The notes below the pieces were generated by a model. That model was not told the origin of the DNA. It worked only from the letters and a program-made list of their open reading frames with translations, and ran no database searches. 64,000 nucleotides of DNA from JBOGIG01 sp050742455 (GTDB taxonomy: Bacteria; Actinomycetota; Acidimicrobiia; Acidimicrobiales; JBOGIG01). Of this stretch, positions 30,930 to 39,608 are shown piece after piece. The position numbers and the translations under genes are program-made. The DNA is taken from contig JBOGIG010000076.1 in NCBI GenBank assembly GCA_050742455.1, forward strand, positions 1 through 64,000. Direction: 5' to 3'. How positions within the stretch are numbered: position 1 is the first letter of the stretch; every line of letters begins with the position of its first letter.

Positions 30930-33164
30930 CTAGTGGTGACGAAGAAAGCCCGGGGGGGGATTGGGTCCGGTAGTGGGGGTCGGAAAGGTAGTCGGGGTCG
31001 AGGTGGGAACGGTGGTAGTCGTGGTGGTGGGGGCGACGGCCACCGGGGGGGGTGGGGTAACGACGTAAGGCCCACCGGGAGGAATCGGATCGGGCGTTTG
31101 ACGCGGCCCAGGATTGATGCCATGTCGTTGCTGTTGGGCCAAGACCTCGGGAGGCACGCTGAGCGGTGGTGGTTGGGAAAAGTCGGTGACGGGGACCTTG
31201 CTCAAGGCCTGGGTCATGAAGTCGTGCCAGGTGGACGCCGGAATAGTCCCGCCATAGACCTTGGACACGCCTTTGATCCCGAGCAAGGGACGGGATTCAG
31301 AGTCGGCGTAGCCCATCCACACCGAGGTGGACAAGGTGGGGGTGTAGCCGACAAACCAGGCATCGTGGAAGTTCTCGGTCGTCCCCGTCTTGCCGGCCGC
31401 GGGCCGACCCAGAACGGCATTGGGGTAACCCGTTCCGTGCTGGATGACTCCCTGGAGAATGTTGGTCACATTGTCCGCCACCGCCTTGGAAATCACTTGA
31501 GAACCATGGGGGTGTGAGTCGTCGAAAATCATCTTGCCGTGAGAATCAGTGACACGGACCACGGGGGAGGGACCGATTCGCAGGCCCTGATCGGCGAAGG
31601 TCGAGTAGGCCGAGGCCATGTCCAGCGGCGACACCCCAATGACGCCCAAGGCGTAGGTTCCACTGCAGGTCTGGACCTGGGGGCTGTACCAGGCCGAGGT
31701 GATGCCGAGCTTCTTGGCCATCTGTCCGGCATTGGGACAGCCCACCTGGCGCACCACCTGGGCGTAGACGGTGTTGATCGAGTCCACTGTGGCCCGGCGC
31801 AGGGTGGCCGATCCTCCCCCGCCCCCTTCGGCATTGTGGATGAGGCACCCGTTGGCGTTTCCACCCACACATCCGGGGACCTGGAAGACGTTGGGCGCGG
31901 AGTAAACGGTGTCGGGCGATATGCCCTGGGTGAGGGCGGCGGCCAGGACAAAGGGCTTGAAGGACGATCCCGGTTGGCGTCCACCTCCACCCCCTGAGAC
32001 GCTGCCGCCCGACCAGCAGGTGGCCGCCACCTGAACTTCGATTTTGGGGCTGGTGGGTTGGGTCGGACAACCACCCAGAGCCAGGTTGACCTGGGATGTG
32101 GCGAAGTCCCTTCCACCCACCAGGGCCTTGACGTACCCGGTAGCGGGCTCCACGCTCACCAGGGCCATGTCCAGGGGGGACCTGGTCCCGGACAGAGACT
32201 TGTTTACACTGGCCAAGGCCTCGTTCTGCAAGGTGGGATCCAGGGTGGTTTGGATGCGCAATCCACCGCTGGTCAACTGCTGATCGGTGAGCTTGGTGGC
32301 GAGGAACCTGCGCACGTAGTCGACAAAGTAGGGATAGGTCGGCTGGGCGGCCTGGGGAGGAAACACCACTGTGGCATTGGCGTCGGCACCGGGGTGGCCT
32401 GCCACCACTACGTGCTCTGCGATGGCCCGGTTGTAGGTGGACTCGTCGATGTAGTGCTGGGCCAACATCAGACCGAGGACGTGGCGGCGCCGAACCTCTG
32501 CGATGTCGGGGTTGACCAGCGGGTCGTACACGCTTGGGGCCGGAATGAGCCCGGCCAGTAGGGCGGCCTGGGAAGCGTCGAGCTTGGCCACGGGGGTCCG
32601 GAAGTAGACGTTGGCCGCCGCCCCCACGCCGTAGGCGCCCTCGCCGAAATACGTAGTGGAAAGGTAGTCGTACAGGATTTGCTCCTTGGACACCGAGCGG
32701 CTCAGCTCGCTGGCCAGGATGGCCTCCTTGACCTTGCGGTACAGCGTCCGAGACCCTGAGGTGTAGGCCTCCTTCACATACTGCTGGGTGATAGTGGAGC
32801 CTCCCTGAACCACCCCATGATTGGTGACGTCGGCCAACAGGGCACGCAGAGTTCCACGGACCGAGATCCCTCCCTCGTGGTAGAAGTTGCGGTCCTCGGA
32901 GGCCACCACGGCGTTCTTCAGGATGGCCGGGATGGCGGAATCGGGCACCGGTATGGTTTCCGACGCCCCGGAGAACTGGCCAATCTGTAGCCCGTTGGCG
33001 GCATATATGTAGCTGATTTGGGGGGCGGGGGAGTAGTGGGCCGTCGGGACAGCCGCAGGCAGGGGAAGGTAAAGGAAGGTGGCCAGAGCCGTCCCCATAA
33101 CGGCCAGGGGAACGCCGATGGCCGACATGACCACGATCGCCAGGACGCGCAGTGTCCCCCTCAT
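30930..33164 (-). CDS. Bifunctional class A penicillin-binding protein (PonA2-like)
   Basis: A 744-residue enzyme from the ATG at 33164, preceded by GGCAGGGCA. A membrane anchor (about residues 5-30) is followed by the glycosyltransferase 51 domain (ASEDRNFYHEGGISVRGTLRA and GGSTITQQYVKEAY). The transpeptidase domain has SxxK in GSSFKPFVLA, the serine motif STVDSINTVYAQV and KTGTTENFHDAWFVGYTP. The Pro/Thr-rich tail is low complexity. It polymerises and cross-links peptidoglycan. WhiB and two ArsA-type ATPase genes lie 5 kb away, as beside PonA2 (Rv3682) in M. tuberculosis. It is divergent from selA by 87 bp. Confidence 0.93.
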   Translation of the reverse strand: MRGTLRVLAIVVMSAIGVPLAVMGTALATFLYLPLPAAVPTAHYSPAPQISYIYAANGLQIGQFSGASETIPVPDSAIPAILKNAVVASEDRNFYHEGGISVRGTLRALLADVTNHGVVQGGSTITQQYVKEAYTSGSRTLYRKVKEAILASELSRSVSKEQILYDYLSTTYFGEGAYGVGAAANVYFRTPVAKLDASQAALLAGLIPAPSVYDPLVNPDIAEVRRRHVLGLMLAQHYIDESTYNRAIAEHVVVAGHPGADANATVVFPPQAAQPTYPYFVDYVRRFLATKLTDQQLTSGGLRIQTTLDPTLQNEALASVNKSLSGTRSPLDMALVSVEPATGYVKALVGGRDFATSQVNLALGGCPTQPTSPKIEVQVAATCWSGGSVSGGGGGRQPGSSFKPFVLAAALTQGISPDTVYSAPNVFQVPGCVGGNANGCLIHNAEGGGGGSATLRRATVDSINTVYAQVVRQVGCPNAGQMAKKLGITSAWYSPQVQTCSGTYALGVIGVSPLDMASAYSTFADQGLRIGPSPVVRVTDSHGKMIFDDSHPHGSQVISKAVADNVTNILQGVIQHGTGYPNAVLGRPAAGKTGTTENFHDAWFVGYTPTLSTSVWMGYADSESRPLLGIKGVSKVYGGTIPASTWHDFMTQALSKVPVTDFSQPPPLSVPPEVLAQQQRHGINPGPRQTPDPIPPGGPYVVTPPPPVAVAPTTTTTTVPTSTPTTFPTPTTGPNPPPGFLRHH

Positions 33165-33251
33165 TGCCCTGCCATCCTGGCACGGCTCGACCGTAGGACT
33201 CACTTCGGCCTCGACCCGGCCGGATCGCCCAATGCCCCATAGGCTGGATCC

Positions 33252-34583
33252 ATGTCCGAACCCCCCGGCCTGGAGGGTCGACCCCGGCCACCATCGGTTG
33301 ACGCCCTGGCCCGCCGCTTGGCCGACTGCGGGCTGCCCCATCGGCTACTGGTCGAGGTGGCGCGAGCCTGTATCGAACAGGACGACGTGGCTTCGGCTCC
33401 CGCCCGGGCCCAGGCCCTGGCCCGGTCCCTGCTCGGGCCGGTCATCAATGCCACCGGAGTCCTGTTGCACACCAATCTCGGTCGTGCCCCAGTTGCATCC
33501 CCGGCCCGGCCCGGCCGGGACGCGCCCTGCTTTCGTTATTCCAACCTGGAGTTGGACATGTCCACGGGTAGGCGGGGATCGCGTCGAGACCCCGTGGGCG
33601 CTCTCCTGGCCCGGGCCGGTGGCGCCGAGGCCGCCCTAGTGGTCAATAACGGCGCGGCAGCCGTGCTCCTGGCGCTTACGAGTCTGGCCAAGGACCGTGA
33701 GGTGATCGTCAGTCGAGGGGAGTTGGTCGAAATAGGCGGCGGGTTCCGCATTCCAGACGTACTTGCCGCCTCAGGTGCCCGCTTGGTCGAGGTGGGCACC
33801 ACCAACCGGACCAGGCCGGCCGACTACGCCCAGGCCGTCGGTCCCGACACGGCCATGGTGCTCAAGGTCCACCAGTCCAATTATCGGATCGTGGGCTTCA
33901 CGGAATCCGCCTCGGTGAGCGAGCTATCACTTCTGGGACCCATCCTGGTGGCCGACATCGGTTCGGGGCTGCTCGACGAGACAACCCCGTGGCTGGATGG
34001 CGGTCCACCGGCCTGGTTGCACGGTGAGCCGGCGGTGCGCCAAACGCTGGCTCAGGGAGCAGACCTGGTGTGCTTCTCGGGCGACAAGCTGTTGGGAGGT
34101 CCCCAGGCCGGGGTGATCGCCGGTCGGCGCGATCTCATCGACTCCTGCGCCGCCCACCCTCTGTACCGGGCCCTGCGACCGGGTGGAATGGTGCTCACCG
34201 CCTTGGAAGATGTGGCCCTCACCTACCTTCGAGGTGACGGGTCTTCCCTGCCCTTGTGGCGCATGGCCAATGCCCCCCTCGCCGCCCTTCAAGCCCGGGC
34301 GGGCGCCCTCGGCGTAGGCGAGGTGGTGCGCTGCGTCTCGGTGCTCGGGGGCGGATCGATCCCCGGCGCCGAGATCGCATCAGCAGGGGTAGCCATCGAC
34401 GCCGACTTGTCTTTGCCCCTGCGCCACGGCGATCCGCCAGTTGTCGCCCGAGTCCAATCAGGTAGAACCATCATCGACCTGCGCACGGTAGATCCAGCCG
34501 ACGACGAGACTTTGGCCAAGGCCGTCATGGCGGCGATGTCTCAGGCGCCAGGCGAAGGCCCCGATCGCAGCGAATTCTCCTAG
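33252..34583 (+). CDS. selA: L-seryl-tRNA(Sec) selenium transferase
   Basis: A 443-residue PLP enzyme that converts Ser-tRNA(Sec) to Sec-tRNA(Sec) using selenophosphate. Visible family motifs are GPVINATGVLLHTNLGRAP, YSNLELDMSTGRRGSR, VVNNGAAAVLLAL and VEVGTTNRT. It also has VADIGSGLLDE and the PLP lysine in DLVCFSGDKLLGGPQAG. The start is ATG, 87 bp from the divergent PBP gene. selB follows after a 74-bp gap filled by tandem repeats. The selenocysteine tRNA is in the same window. No selenophosphate synthetase gene (selD) is present here, so it must be elsewhere if the pathway works. Confidence 0.96.
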   Translation: MSEPPGLEGRPRPPSVDALARRLADCGLPHRLLVEVARACIEQDDVASAPARAQALARSLLGPVINATGVLLHTNLGRAPVASPARPGRDAPCFRYSNLELDMSTGRRGSRRDPVGALLARAGGAEAALVVNNGAAAVLLALTSLAKDREVIVSRGELVEIGGGFRIPDVLAASGARLVEVGTTNRTRPADYAQAVGPDTAMVLKVHQSNYRIVGFTESASVSELSLLGPILVADIGSGLLDETTPWLDGGPPAWLHGEPAVRQTLAQGADLVCFSGDKLLGGPQAGVIAGRRDLIDSCAAHPLYRALRPGGMVLTALEDVALTYLRGDGSSLPLWRMANAPLAALQARAGALGVGEVVRCVSVLGGGSIPGAEIASAGVAIDADLSLPLRHGDPPVVARVQSGRTIIDLRTVDPADDETLAKAVMAAMSQAPGEGPDRSEFS

Positions 34584-34599
34584 ACGCCCATGGGCCGGG

Positions 34600-34671
34600 A
34601 TGCACATAGTGGCCCAGATGCACATAGTGGCTCCCAGATGCACATAGTGGCTCCCAGATGCACATAGTGGC
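34600..34671 (+). repeat. Four-fold repeat of the selB start region
   Basis: ATGCACATAGTGGC occurs at 34600, 34618, 34638 and 34658. The spacings are 18, 20 and 20 bp, and the unit of the last two is ATGCACATAGTGGCTCCCAG. Only the copy at 34658 opens the selB frame. The three earlier ATGs open mini-frames that all end at the TAG inside the next CACATAGTGG. Confidence 0.95.
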
Positions 34672-36445
34672 CACAGCCGGTCACGTGGACCACGGGAAGT
34701 CCACCCTGATCAAGGCCCTAACCGGCACCGATCCGGATCGCTGGCAAGAAGAGCGTGATCGTGGTCTGACCATCGACTTGGGCTTCGCTTTCGCTTCGTT
34801 GGCTTCGGGTCGGCCGGTCTCCTTCATCGATGTACCAGGCCACTCCCGCTTCATCGCCAACATGCTCGCCGGGGTCGGGTCAGTAAATGCCTGCCTGTTT
34901 GTGGTAGCCGCCACCGAGGGCTGGAAGCCCCAGTCCGAAGAACACCTTCGCATCCTTGAGCTGGTGGGCCTGGATCGGGGGGTGGTGGCCCTGACGAAGA
35001 CCGCCGGCTTGGGCTCCGGTGAGATCCAAGATGCCGAGCGGGCGGTCCGAGCCCACCTGGCCGACACCTTTCTCGACGGAACCGAAGTGATCCCGGTCGA
35101 CGCCCCGCGGCACTTGGGTATGGCCGATCTCGACGCCGGCTTGGACCGGATGCTGTCCGACGCCCCCAGGGCGGCTGACCGCCACAGACCGCGCTTGTGG
35201 GTAGACCGTTCCTTTTTCATCCGGGGCGCCGGCAATGTGATCACCGGGACACTGAGTAACGGCAGCCTGACGGTGGGAGACGACATGGTCGTGGTGGGGC
35301 CGGGCTATCCCCGCCGGGGTGCACCGGCCCGTATCCGGTCGATTCAGACCCAGGGACTGTCGGTGGGCACGATCGGCCCTGGCCACCGGGTTGCCGTCAA
35401 CTTGACCGGGATGGGCTACCGGGTGCCCAAGCGAGGCGACGCCCTGGTCCGAGACAGCCAGTGGGAGCCGTCCGCCACCCTCGATGTCGCCTTGGAGGTG
35501 CTCGCCGGCCTCGATCACCCGGTCAGCAGGCGGGGGTCCTTCCAGATCCACATCGGTTCCGCCGAACTCTCCGTGCGCCTGCGGGTTCTCGGGCCCGATC
35601 GAATAGCGCCAGGTGAGCGCCGACCGGTGCGGCTGCACCTGGATCAGATCCTGGCAGTGGCTCCCGGCGATCGCTTCGTCATCAGGGAGTCCGGGCGAGC
35701 CGAGACCATCGGAGGTGGTGAGATCCTCGATGTCTCCCCTGTCCTTCCCGCCTCCCGTGCCAACCCCGATCGCAACCTTGATCGGGTCGTGGAGGAGAGG
35801 GGCTGGATCGAGCCTGACCACCTGACGCGCCTGACCGGCGAGCGCCTGGCCCCCAATGTGGCTGGACGATGGATTGCCAGCCCCGGGGCGCTTTCGGATG
35901 TCACCACCGCCCTGGGTTCGGCCCTGGACAATGCCGGGCCAGGAGGATTGGACCTGGCTCAATTGGATGGCCGCCAGAGAGCCATCCTCGCAGAGTGGGC
36001 GGAGTCGGGGGTTGCCACGATCCGGGCAGGCCGGGCTTGGGTTCAGGCCGGTTCGGACCCCGGGCCGGACAAGGAATTCGGGCCGGACAAGGAATTCGTG
36101 GCTGCCATCGAAGCATCGCCATTTGCACCGCCCACCCCCGAGGAAATGGGCATCTCTCGGGCAGATGTTCGCCGGTTGGTTGCGGAGGGAGAGGTGATAG
36201 AGCGAGATGGGCACTTCTTTAGCCCCCAAGCCGTGGCCCAGGCGGCCCGCGTGGTGGCCCGCCTGCTGTCGGAGAACCCGGATGGGATAACGGTGGCGAC
36301 TTTGCGGGACGAATTGGCCACTTCGCGCAAGTTCCTGCTGCCTCTGCTCAACTATCTTGACGCCGAGGGCGTCACCCGCAGGCGAGGCGATCGGCGCGTG
36401 GCCGGACCCCGCCTGCCCCGCAGCGACACAATGGGCGGCGTATAG
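34658..36445 (+). CDS. selB: Selenocysteine-specific elongation factor SelB
   Basis: A 595-residue GTPase that brings Sec-tRNA(Sec) to UGA codons marked by a SECIS element. The G1 loop is ATAGHVDHGKSTLIKALTG, with G2/G3 in RGLTIDLGFAF and DVPGHSRFIANML. EF-Tu-like domains follow (SFFIRGAGNVITGTLSNG). The C-terminal half contains winged-helix repeats that bind the mRNA element (NPDGITVATLRDELATSRKF). The length is near the usual 600. A duplicated GPDKEF hexapeptide lies at about 468-480. The start is the last of four repeated ATGs and has no clear Shine-Dalgarno sequence, so translation may be coupled to the upstream mini-frames. Confidence 0.96.
   Translation: MHIVATAGHVDHGKSTLIKALTGTDPDRWQEERDRGLTIDLGFAFASLASGRPVSFIDVPGHSRFIANMLAGVGSVNACLFVVAATEGWKPQSEEHLRILELVGLDRGVVALTKTAGLGSGEIQDAERAVRAHLADTFLDGTEVIPVDAPRHLGMADLDAGLDRMLSDAPRAADRHRPRLWVDRSFFIRGAGNVITGTLSNGSLTVGDDMVVVGPGYPRRGAPARIRSIQTQGLSVGTIGPGHRVAVNLTGMGYRVPKRGDALVRDSQWEPSATLDVALEVLAGLDHPVSRRGSFQIHIGSAELSVRLRVLGPDRIAPGERRPVRLHLDQILAVAPGDRFVIRESGRAETIGGGEILDVSPVLPASRANPDRNLDRVVEERGWIEPDHLTRLTGERLAPNVAGRWIASPGALSDVTTALGSALDNAGPGGLDLAQLDGRQRAILAEWAESGVATIRAGRAWVQAGSDPGPDKEFGPDKEFVAAIEASPFAPPTPEEMGISRADVRRLVAEGEVIERDGHFFSPQAVAQAARVVARLLSENPDGITVATLRDELATSRKFLLPLLNYLDAEGVTRRRGDRRVAGPRLPRSDTMGGV
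36062..36097. repeat. 18-bp tandem duplication inside selB
   Basis: GGGCCGGACAAGGAATTC occurs twice in frame, duplicating GPDKEF in the linker before the last winged-helix domain. Confidence 0.95.
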
Positions 36446-36536
36446 TCAGGGAACCATCTAAGGGGCCGGCACCGTTGAGACCGGGACGATCGACGCTCAA
36501 CTAGCGCACATACCCGGCCGGAAGGACTATCCAGAC

Positions 36537-37496
36537 ATGGCGGACGCCACCAGATCAGGGCGAAGCCCAAACACGCCAGGGCGAAGCCCCGGTTCCCAGG
36601 GCAAGAGATCCAAGGCCAAGGGCAAGGGCTCCAACCAGAAAGGCCGACGCAGACGATCGAACAGCTCCGCTGTCATCGTTACTTCCTCCGCGTTGGTTGT
36701 CGTAGCCGTGGTGGCGGTCCTCATTGTGGTGAACCTGACCAGGTCCAAGACGGCGGCCTCCTCGACCACCGGGGCCCAGCCCAACGTCGTGGCGGCCACG
36801 ACGGGGCTGACCTCGTCCCAACTGAGCAGCGCCGGAGTGGGCTCCGGAGCGGTCTCCCCGCCTGTGGCCACCAAGGGCGCCACCCCCCTGGTCTCCAATG
36901 GAAAGCCGGAGGTGCTCTACATCGGCGCCGAGTACTGCCCCTATTGTGCGGCCGAACGCTGGCCCATGGTGGTGGCCCTCAGCCGCTTTGGGACCTTCTC
37001 GCACCTGGGCCAGACCGAGTCCTCCACTACCGACAAGTACCCCGGGACCAAGACCTTCAGCTTCTACGGATCTACCTACTCCAGCCGCTACCTGACCTTC
37101 ACGCCGGTGGAGACCCAGACCAATCAGCCGGCCAAGAGCGGCGGCGGCTATGTCACCTTGCAGACCCCCACCCCGGCCCAGCAGAAGCTCCAGCTCAAAT
37201 ACGATGCGGCTCCGTACACCACGTCGCCCGGCATTCCCTTCATAGACTTCGGGAACAAGTACCTGGTCCTCGGGGCCAGCTACAACCCATCAGTTCTCCA
37301 GGGCCTGTCCATGGCCACCATCGCCGGCAGCCTGAGCGACCCGTCCAGCCCTCCGGCCAAGGCCATCCTGGGCACGTCCAACCTTCTCACCGCAGCTATC
37401 TGCAAGATGACGGGTGAAATGCCCGCCTCGGTGTGCGCCACTCCATCCATCACCAAGGCCGAGGCGGCCCTCAAGCCGCCGCCGGCCGGCGCTTAG
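36537..37496 (+). CDS. Membrane-anchored thioredoxin-like protein, DUF929 type
   Basis: A 319-residue protein with a Lys/Arg-rich cytoplasmic start and one membrane span at about residues 44-66 (VIVTSSALVVVAVVAVLIVV). The extracytoplasmic part has a thioredoxin-like CxxC in YIGAEYCPYCAAERWPMVVA. The DUF929 family is thought to act in extracytoplasmic thiol-disulfide chemistry. The next gene encodes a VKOR-type membrane oxidoreductase, its natural partner for re-oxidation. GGAAGGA precedes the ATG. It follows selB by 91 bp on the same strand and might be co-transcribed. The active-site residues are cysteines; there is no UGA-coded selenocysteine in it. Confidence 0.85.
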   Translation: MADATRSGRSPNTPGRSPGSQGKRSKAKGKGSNQKGRRRRSNSSAVIVTSSALVVVAVVAVLIVVNLTRSKTAASSTTGAQPNVVAATTGLTSSQLSSAGVGSGAVSPPVATKGATPLVSNGKPEVLYIGAEYCPYCAAERWPMVVALSRFGTFSHLGQTESSTTDKYPGTKTFSFYGSTYSSRYLTFTPVETQTNQPAKSGGGYVTLQTPTPAQQKLQLKYDAAPYTTSPGIPFIDFGNKYLVLGASYNPSVLQGLSMATIAGSLSDPSSPPAKAILGTSNLLTAAICKMTGEMPASVCATPSITKAEAALKPPPAGA

Positions 37497-37525
37497 TGCT
37501 CGGGCGCAGTCCGGCACGGGCATAG

Positions 37526-38032
37526 ATGGAGAGTCGGACGGATCTGAAAGGCAAGCCTGCCGACGTCGTCGCTTCGGGCTATGGGTGGCTGCCCACGGCG
37601 GCGTGGCTGGTGTCACTGGCCGGTCTGGCCGTGGCCACGTATCTGACGATCGCCCACTACGACACCCACGTCCACCTGGCCTGCAGCTCCAGCGGTCTCA
37701 TTAATTGCGAGCAGGTGACAACCAGCCCCCAGTCCGTGATCTTCGGCATCCCAGTGGCGGTCCTGGGACTGGCTTACTTCACCGTCATGAGCGTGCTGAA
37801 CGCACCCTTGGTGTGGCGTAGGGCGCCGGCTCGGGCGGGCATGGTCCGGTTGGTCCTGGCCATGGGGGGCATGGGCTTTGTCCTGTACCTGGTCTACGCC
37901 GAGTTGGTTCTCATCAATGCCATTTGTCTGTGGTGCACTACTACCCACGTCCTGGCCTTCGGCCTGTTCATCTTGGTTCTGTTGGGCAGCACCCGGATGC
38001 AATGGTGGCCCGGGGCCGAAGAGTCCGATTAG
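37526..38032 (+). CDS. Vitamin K epoxide reductase (VKOR)-family membrane protein
   Basis: A 168-residue membrane protein with four or five helices, predicted to oxidise a DsbA-like partner and pass the electrons to a quinone. The loop cysteines are in LACSSSGLINCEQV, and the active-site CxxC is in NAICLWCTTTHVLAF, the pattern of actinobacterial VKORs. PQSVIFGIPVAVLGLAYF is another family signature. It lies 29 bp after the DUF929 protein gene, and both form a disulfide-forming pair that probably folds exported proteins such as the surface and secreted proteins seen in this window. Confidence 0.92.
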   Translation: MESRTDLKGKPADVVASGYGWLPTAAWLVSLAGLAVATYLTIAHYDTHVHLACSSSGLINCEQVTTSPQSVIFGIPVAVLGLAYFTVMSVLNAPLVWRRAPARAGMVRLVLAMGGMGFVLYLVYAELVLINAICLWCTTTHVLAFGLFILVLLGSTRMQWWPGAEESD

Positions 38033-38038
38033 GCCTGG

Positions 38039-38074
38039 CCACCACTGGCCCCAGCCCCACCACTGGCCCCAGCC
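38039..38074. repeat. 18-bp tandem duplication after the VKOR stop
   Basis: CCACCACTGGCCCCAGCC occurs twice perfectly, starting 6 bp after the stop codon, between two convergent genes. Confidence 0.95.
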
Positions 38075-38118
38075 ACCGCTATGCGATCCCCTCAGCCAGA
38101 CTGGCCACTGGGTGGCGG

Positions 38119-38382
38119 CTAGACCGCCTGCTTGGCCAGGCGGGCCTTGCGCTCGGTCTCGTTGAGCCCTCCCCAGATACCGTGTGGCTCTCGTATGGCC
38201 AGCGCGTAGTCCAGGCAATCGGCCCGTACCGGGCAGGAAAAACAGATGGCCTTGGCCTTGTTTTCCCTGCTCGCCTTGTATTCCTTGCGTTCAAAATGGG
38301 ACGGCGGAAAGAACACGGCGGCCTGGGGCCCACGACACGCGGCCCGGTCCTGCCAAAGTTCCTCGATTCTCTGAATGCTCAC
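38119..38382 (-). CDS. WhiB-family iron-sulfur transcription factor
   Basis: An 87-residue redox-sensing regulator limited to actinobacteria. The four cluster cysteines are at AACRGPQ, AICFSCPVRADCLDYAL. The beta-turn GIWGGLNETERKARL and a basic C-terminal tail complete the family pattern. A good ribosome binding site (AGGGGGAGCA) precedes the GTG start. It is divergent from two ArsA-type ATPase genes, the same arrangement as whiB4 (Rv3681c) beside Rv3680/Rv3679 in M. tuberculosis, so a WhiB4-like role is likely, though the sequence also resembles WhiB1. Confidence 0.94.
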   Translation of the reverse strand: MSIQRIEELWQDRAACRGPQAAVFFPPSHFERKEYKASRENKAKAICFSCPVRADCLDYALAIREPHGIWGGLNETERKARLAKQAV

Positions 38383-38544
38383 TGCTCCCCCTTACCCAAG
38401 GCAGGCTAGTTCCGGGCTTCCGACCGCCACAAGGGCCTTGAGCAGGTATTTTGTCCAGCATACTATGCCATTTTCTAACAGAAGACCCCTTGGCGCCCCC
38501 CGGTCCAGCGCGCCGGGAGGACCAAGCCGTATTATTCGCCGGGC

Positions 38545-39507
38545 ATGAACGTAGCCACCTTCTGCCGGCAAAGCAGAGTAGTGATAGTGGCAGGCAAGGG
38601 GGGCGTGGGGAAGACCACGGTCACCGCCGCCCTGGCCCGCATGGCAGCCCAAGCGGGCCTGGACGTGTTGGTGTGCGAGCTGGAGGGCAAGAGCGGATTG
38701 GCCGGCGCCTTTGGCCTCGATGAGGAACTGGGCTACCGGGAGGTGGAACTCTGGTCCAACGGAGCCTCGGTGCCCGGCACGGTTCGGGGCCAGGCCCTTA
38801 CACCCGACGACGCTCTGATCGAGTACCTCAACGATCACGGTCTCAAGCGAGTGTCCAAGCGCCTGGCGGCGAGCGGAACCCTCGACGTGGTAGCCACAGC
38901 GGCCCCGGGAATCCAAGACATCCTCGTTCTGGCCAAGATCAAGAGCCTGGCCAATAGCGGGCAGGTCGATCTGATCGTGGTCGATGCGCCGGCAGCCGGG
39001 CATGCCGTGACTTTCCTGACCAGCGCCCACGGGCTGTTGGACTCGGTACGGGTGGGCCCCATCCGCGCTCAGGCCACCGACGTGATCGACATGTTGAGCG
39101 ATCCGACCCGATGCCAGGTCCTGCTCGTGACCCTGCCCGAGGAAACGCCGGTCAATGAGGTCACCGACACCGCCTTCCTTCTCGAGGACCGGGTGGGTGT
39201 CAGTCTGGGACCGGTGGTGGTGAACGGCGTATACCCGGTGCTGACCGGCCTGGAAGTCGATCCCATACAGGCCGCAGCAGACCTCAACGAGCGCCTGAGC
39301 GCCCCCATGGCGCAAAGCTTGGCTGCTGCGGCCCGGTTCAGACTCCAACGCCAGGAGCTCCAGGCCACCCAGATACAACGGCTGACTCAGGCCCTGCCCC
39401 TGCCCCAATTGGCCATCCCCTACTTGTTCCACCCCCACATGGGACCGCCTGAGATTGCCACCCTGTCCTCCGCCCTCGCCGACTGTGTGGAGGGGCTGGC
39501 CGGATGA
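38545..39507 (+). CDS. ArsA/GET3-type ATPase, first of a pair
   Basis: A 320-residue P-loop ATPase of the anion-transporting/GET3 group. The Walker A is VAGKGGVGKTTVTAALA, with a signature DLIVVDAPAAGHAVTFL and a switch-like ELEGKSGLAGAFG. Such proteins function as dimers; here the two neighbouring genes probably give a heterodimer. The counterpart in M. tuberculosis is the Rv3679/Rv3680 pair, next to whiB4. Nothing suggests arsenic transport, as no arsB or arsR is near. The stop codon lies in the first unit of a 35-bp tandem repeat. Confidence 0.9.
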   Translation: MNVATFCRQSRVVIVAGKGGVGKTTVTAALARMAAQAGLDVLVCELEGKSGLAGAFGLDEELGYREVELWSNGASVPGTVRGQALTPDDALIEYLNDHGLKRVSKRLAASGTLDVVATAAPGIQDILVLAKIKSLANSGQVDLIVVDAPAAGHAVTFLTSAHGLLDSVRVGPIRAQATDVIDMLSDPTRCQVLLVTLPEETPVNEVTDTAFLLEDRVGVSLGPVVVNGVYPVLTGLEVDPIQAAADLNERLSAPMAQSLAAAARFRLQRQELQATQIQRLTQALPLPQLAIPYLFHPHMGPPEIATLSSALADCVEGLAG

Positions 39508-39590
39508 TCCCGGCCGACCGTGTGGAGGGGCTGGCCGGATGATCCCGGCCGACCGTGTGGAGGGGCTGGCCGGATGATCCCGGCCGACCG
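39486..39590. repeat. 35-bp tandem repeat, three perfect copies, across the first ATPase stop
   Basis: The unit begins TGTGGAGGGGCTGGCCGGAT and ends CCCGGCCGACCG, at 39486, 39521 and 39556, with a few bases of a fourth. It includes the last nine or so codons and TGA of the ATPase gene, so the gene's tail has been copied twice into the gap before the second ATPase. Confidence 0.97.
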
Positions 39591-39608
39591 TGTAGCGGAG
39601 CCCCGCCG

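Noticed and set aside
31546..33294. A 582-codon frame on the minus strand inside the PBP gene
   Set aside because: It is the same strand in a different frame; the PBP motifs (SxxK, KTG, glycosyltransferase 51) are all in the other frame.
36537..37496. DUF929 protein as a selenoprotein, because it follows selB
   Set aside because: Its active-site motif is CPYC with ordinary TGC/TGT codons and the frame has no internal TGA.
39486..39590. Possible CRISPR array
   Set aside because: The 35-bp units are directly joined with no spacers, and no cas gene is nearby. It is an ordinary tandem duplication.
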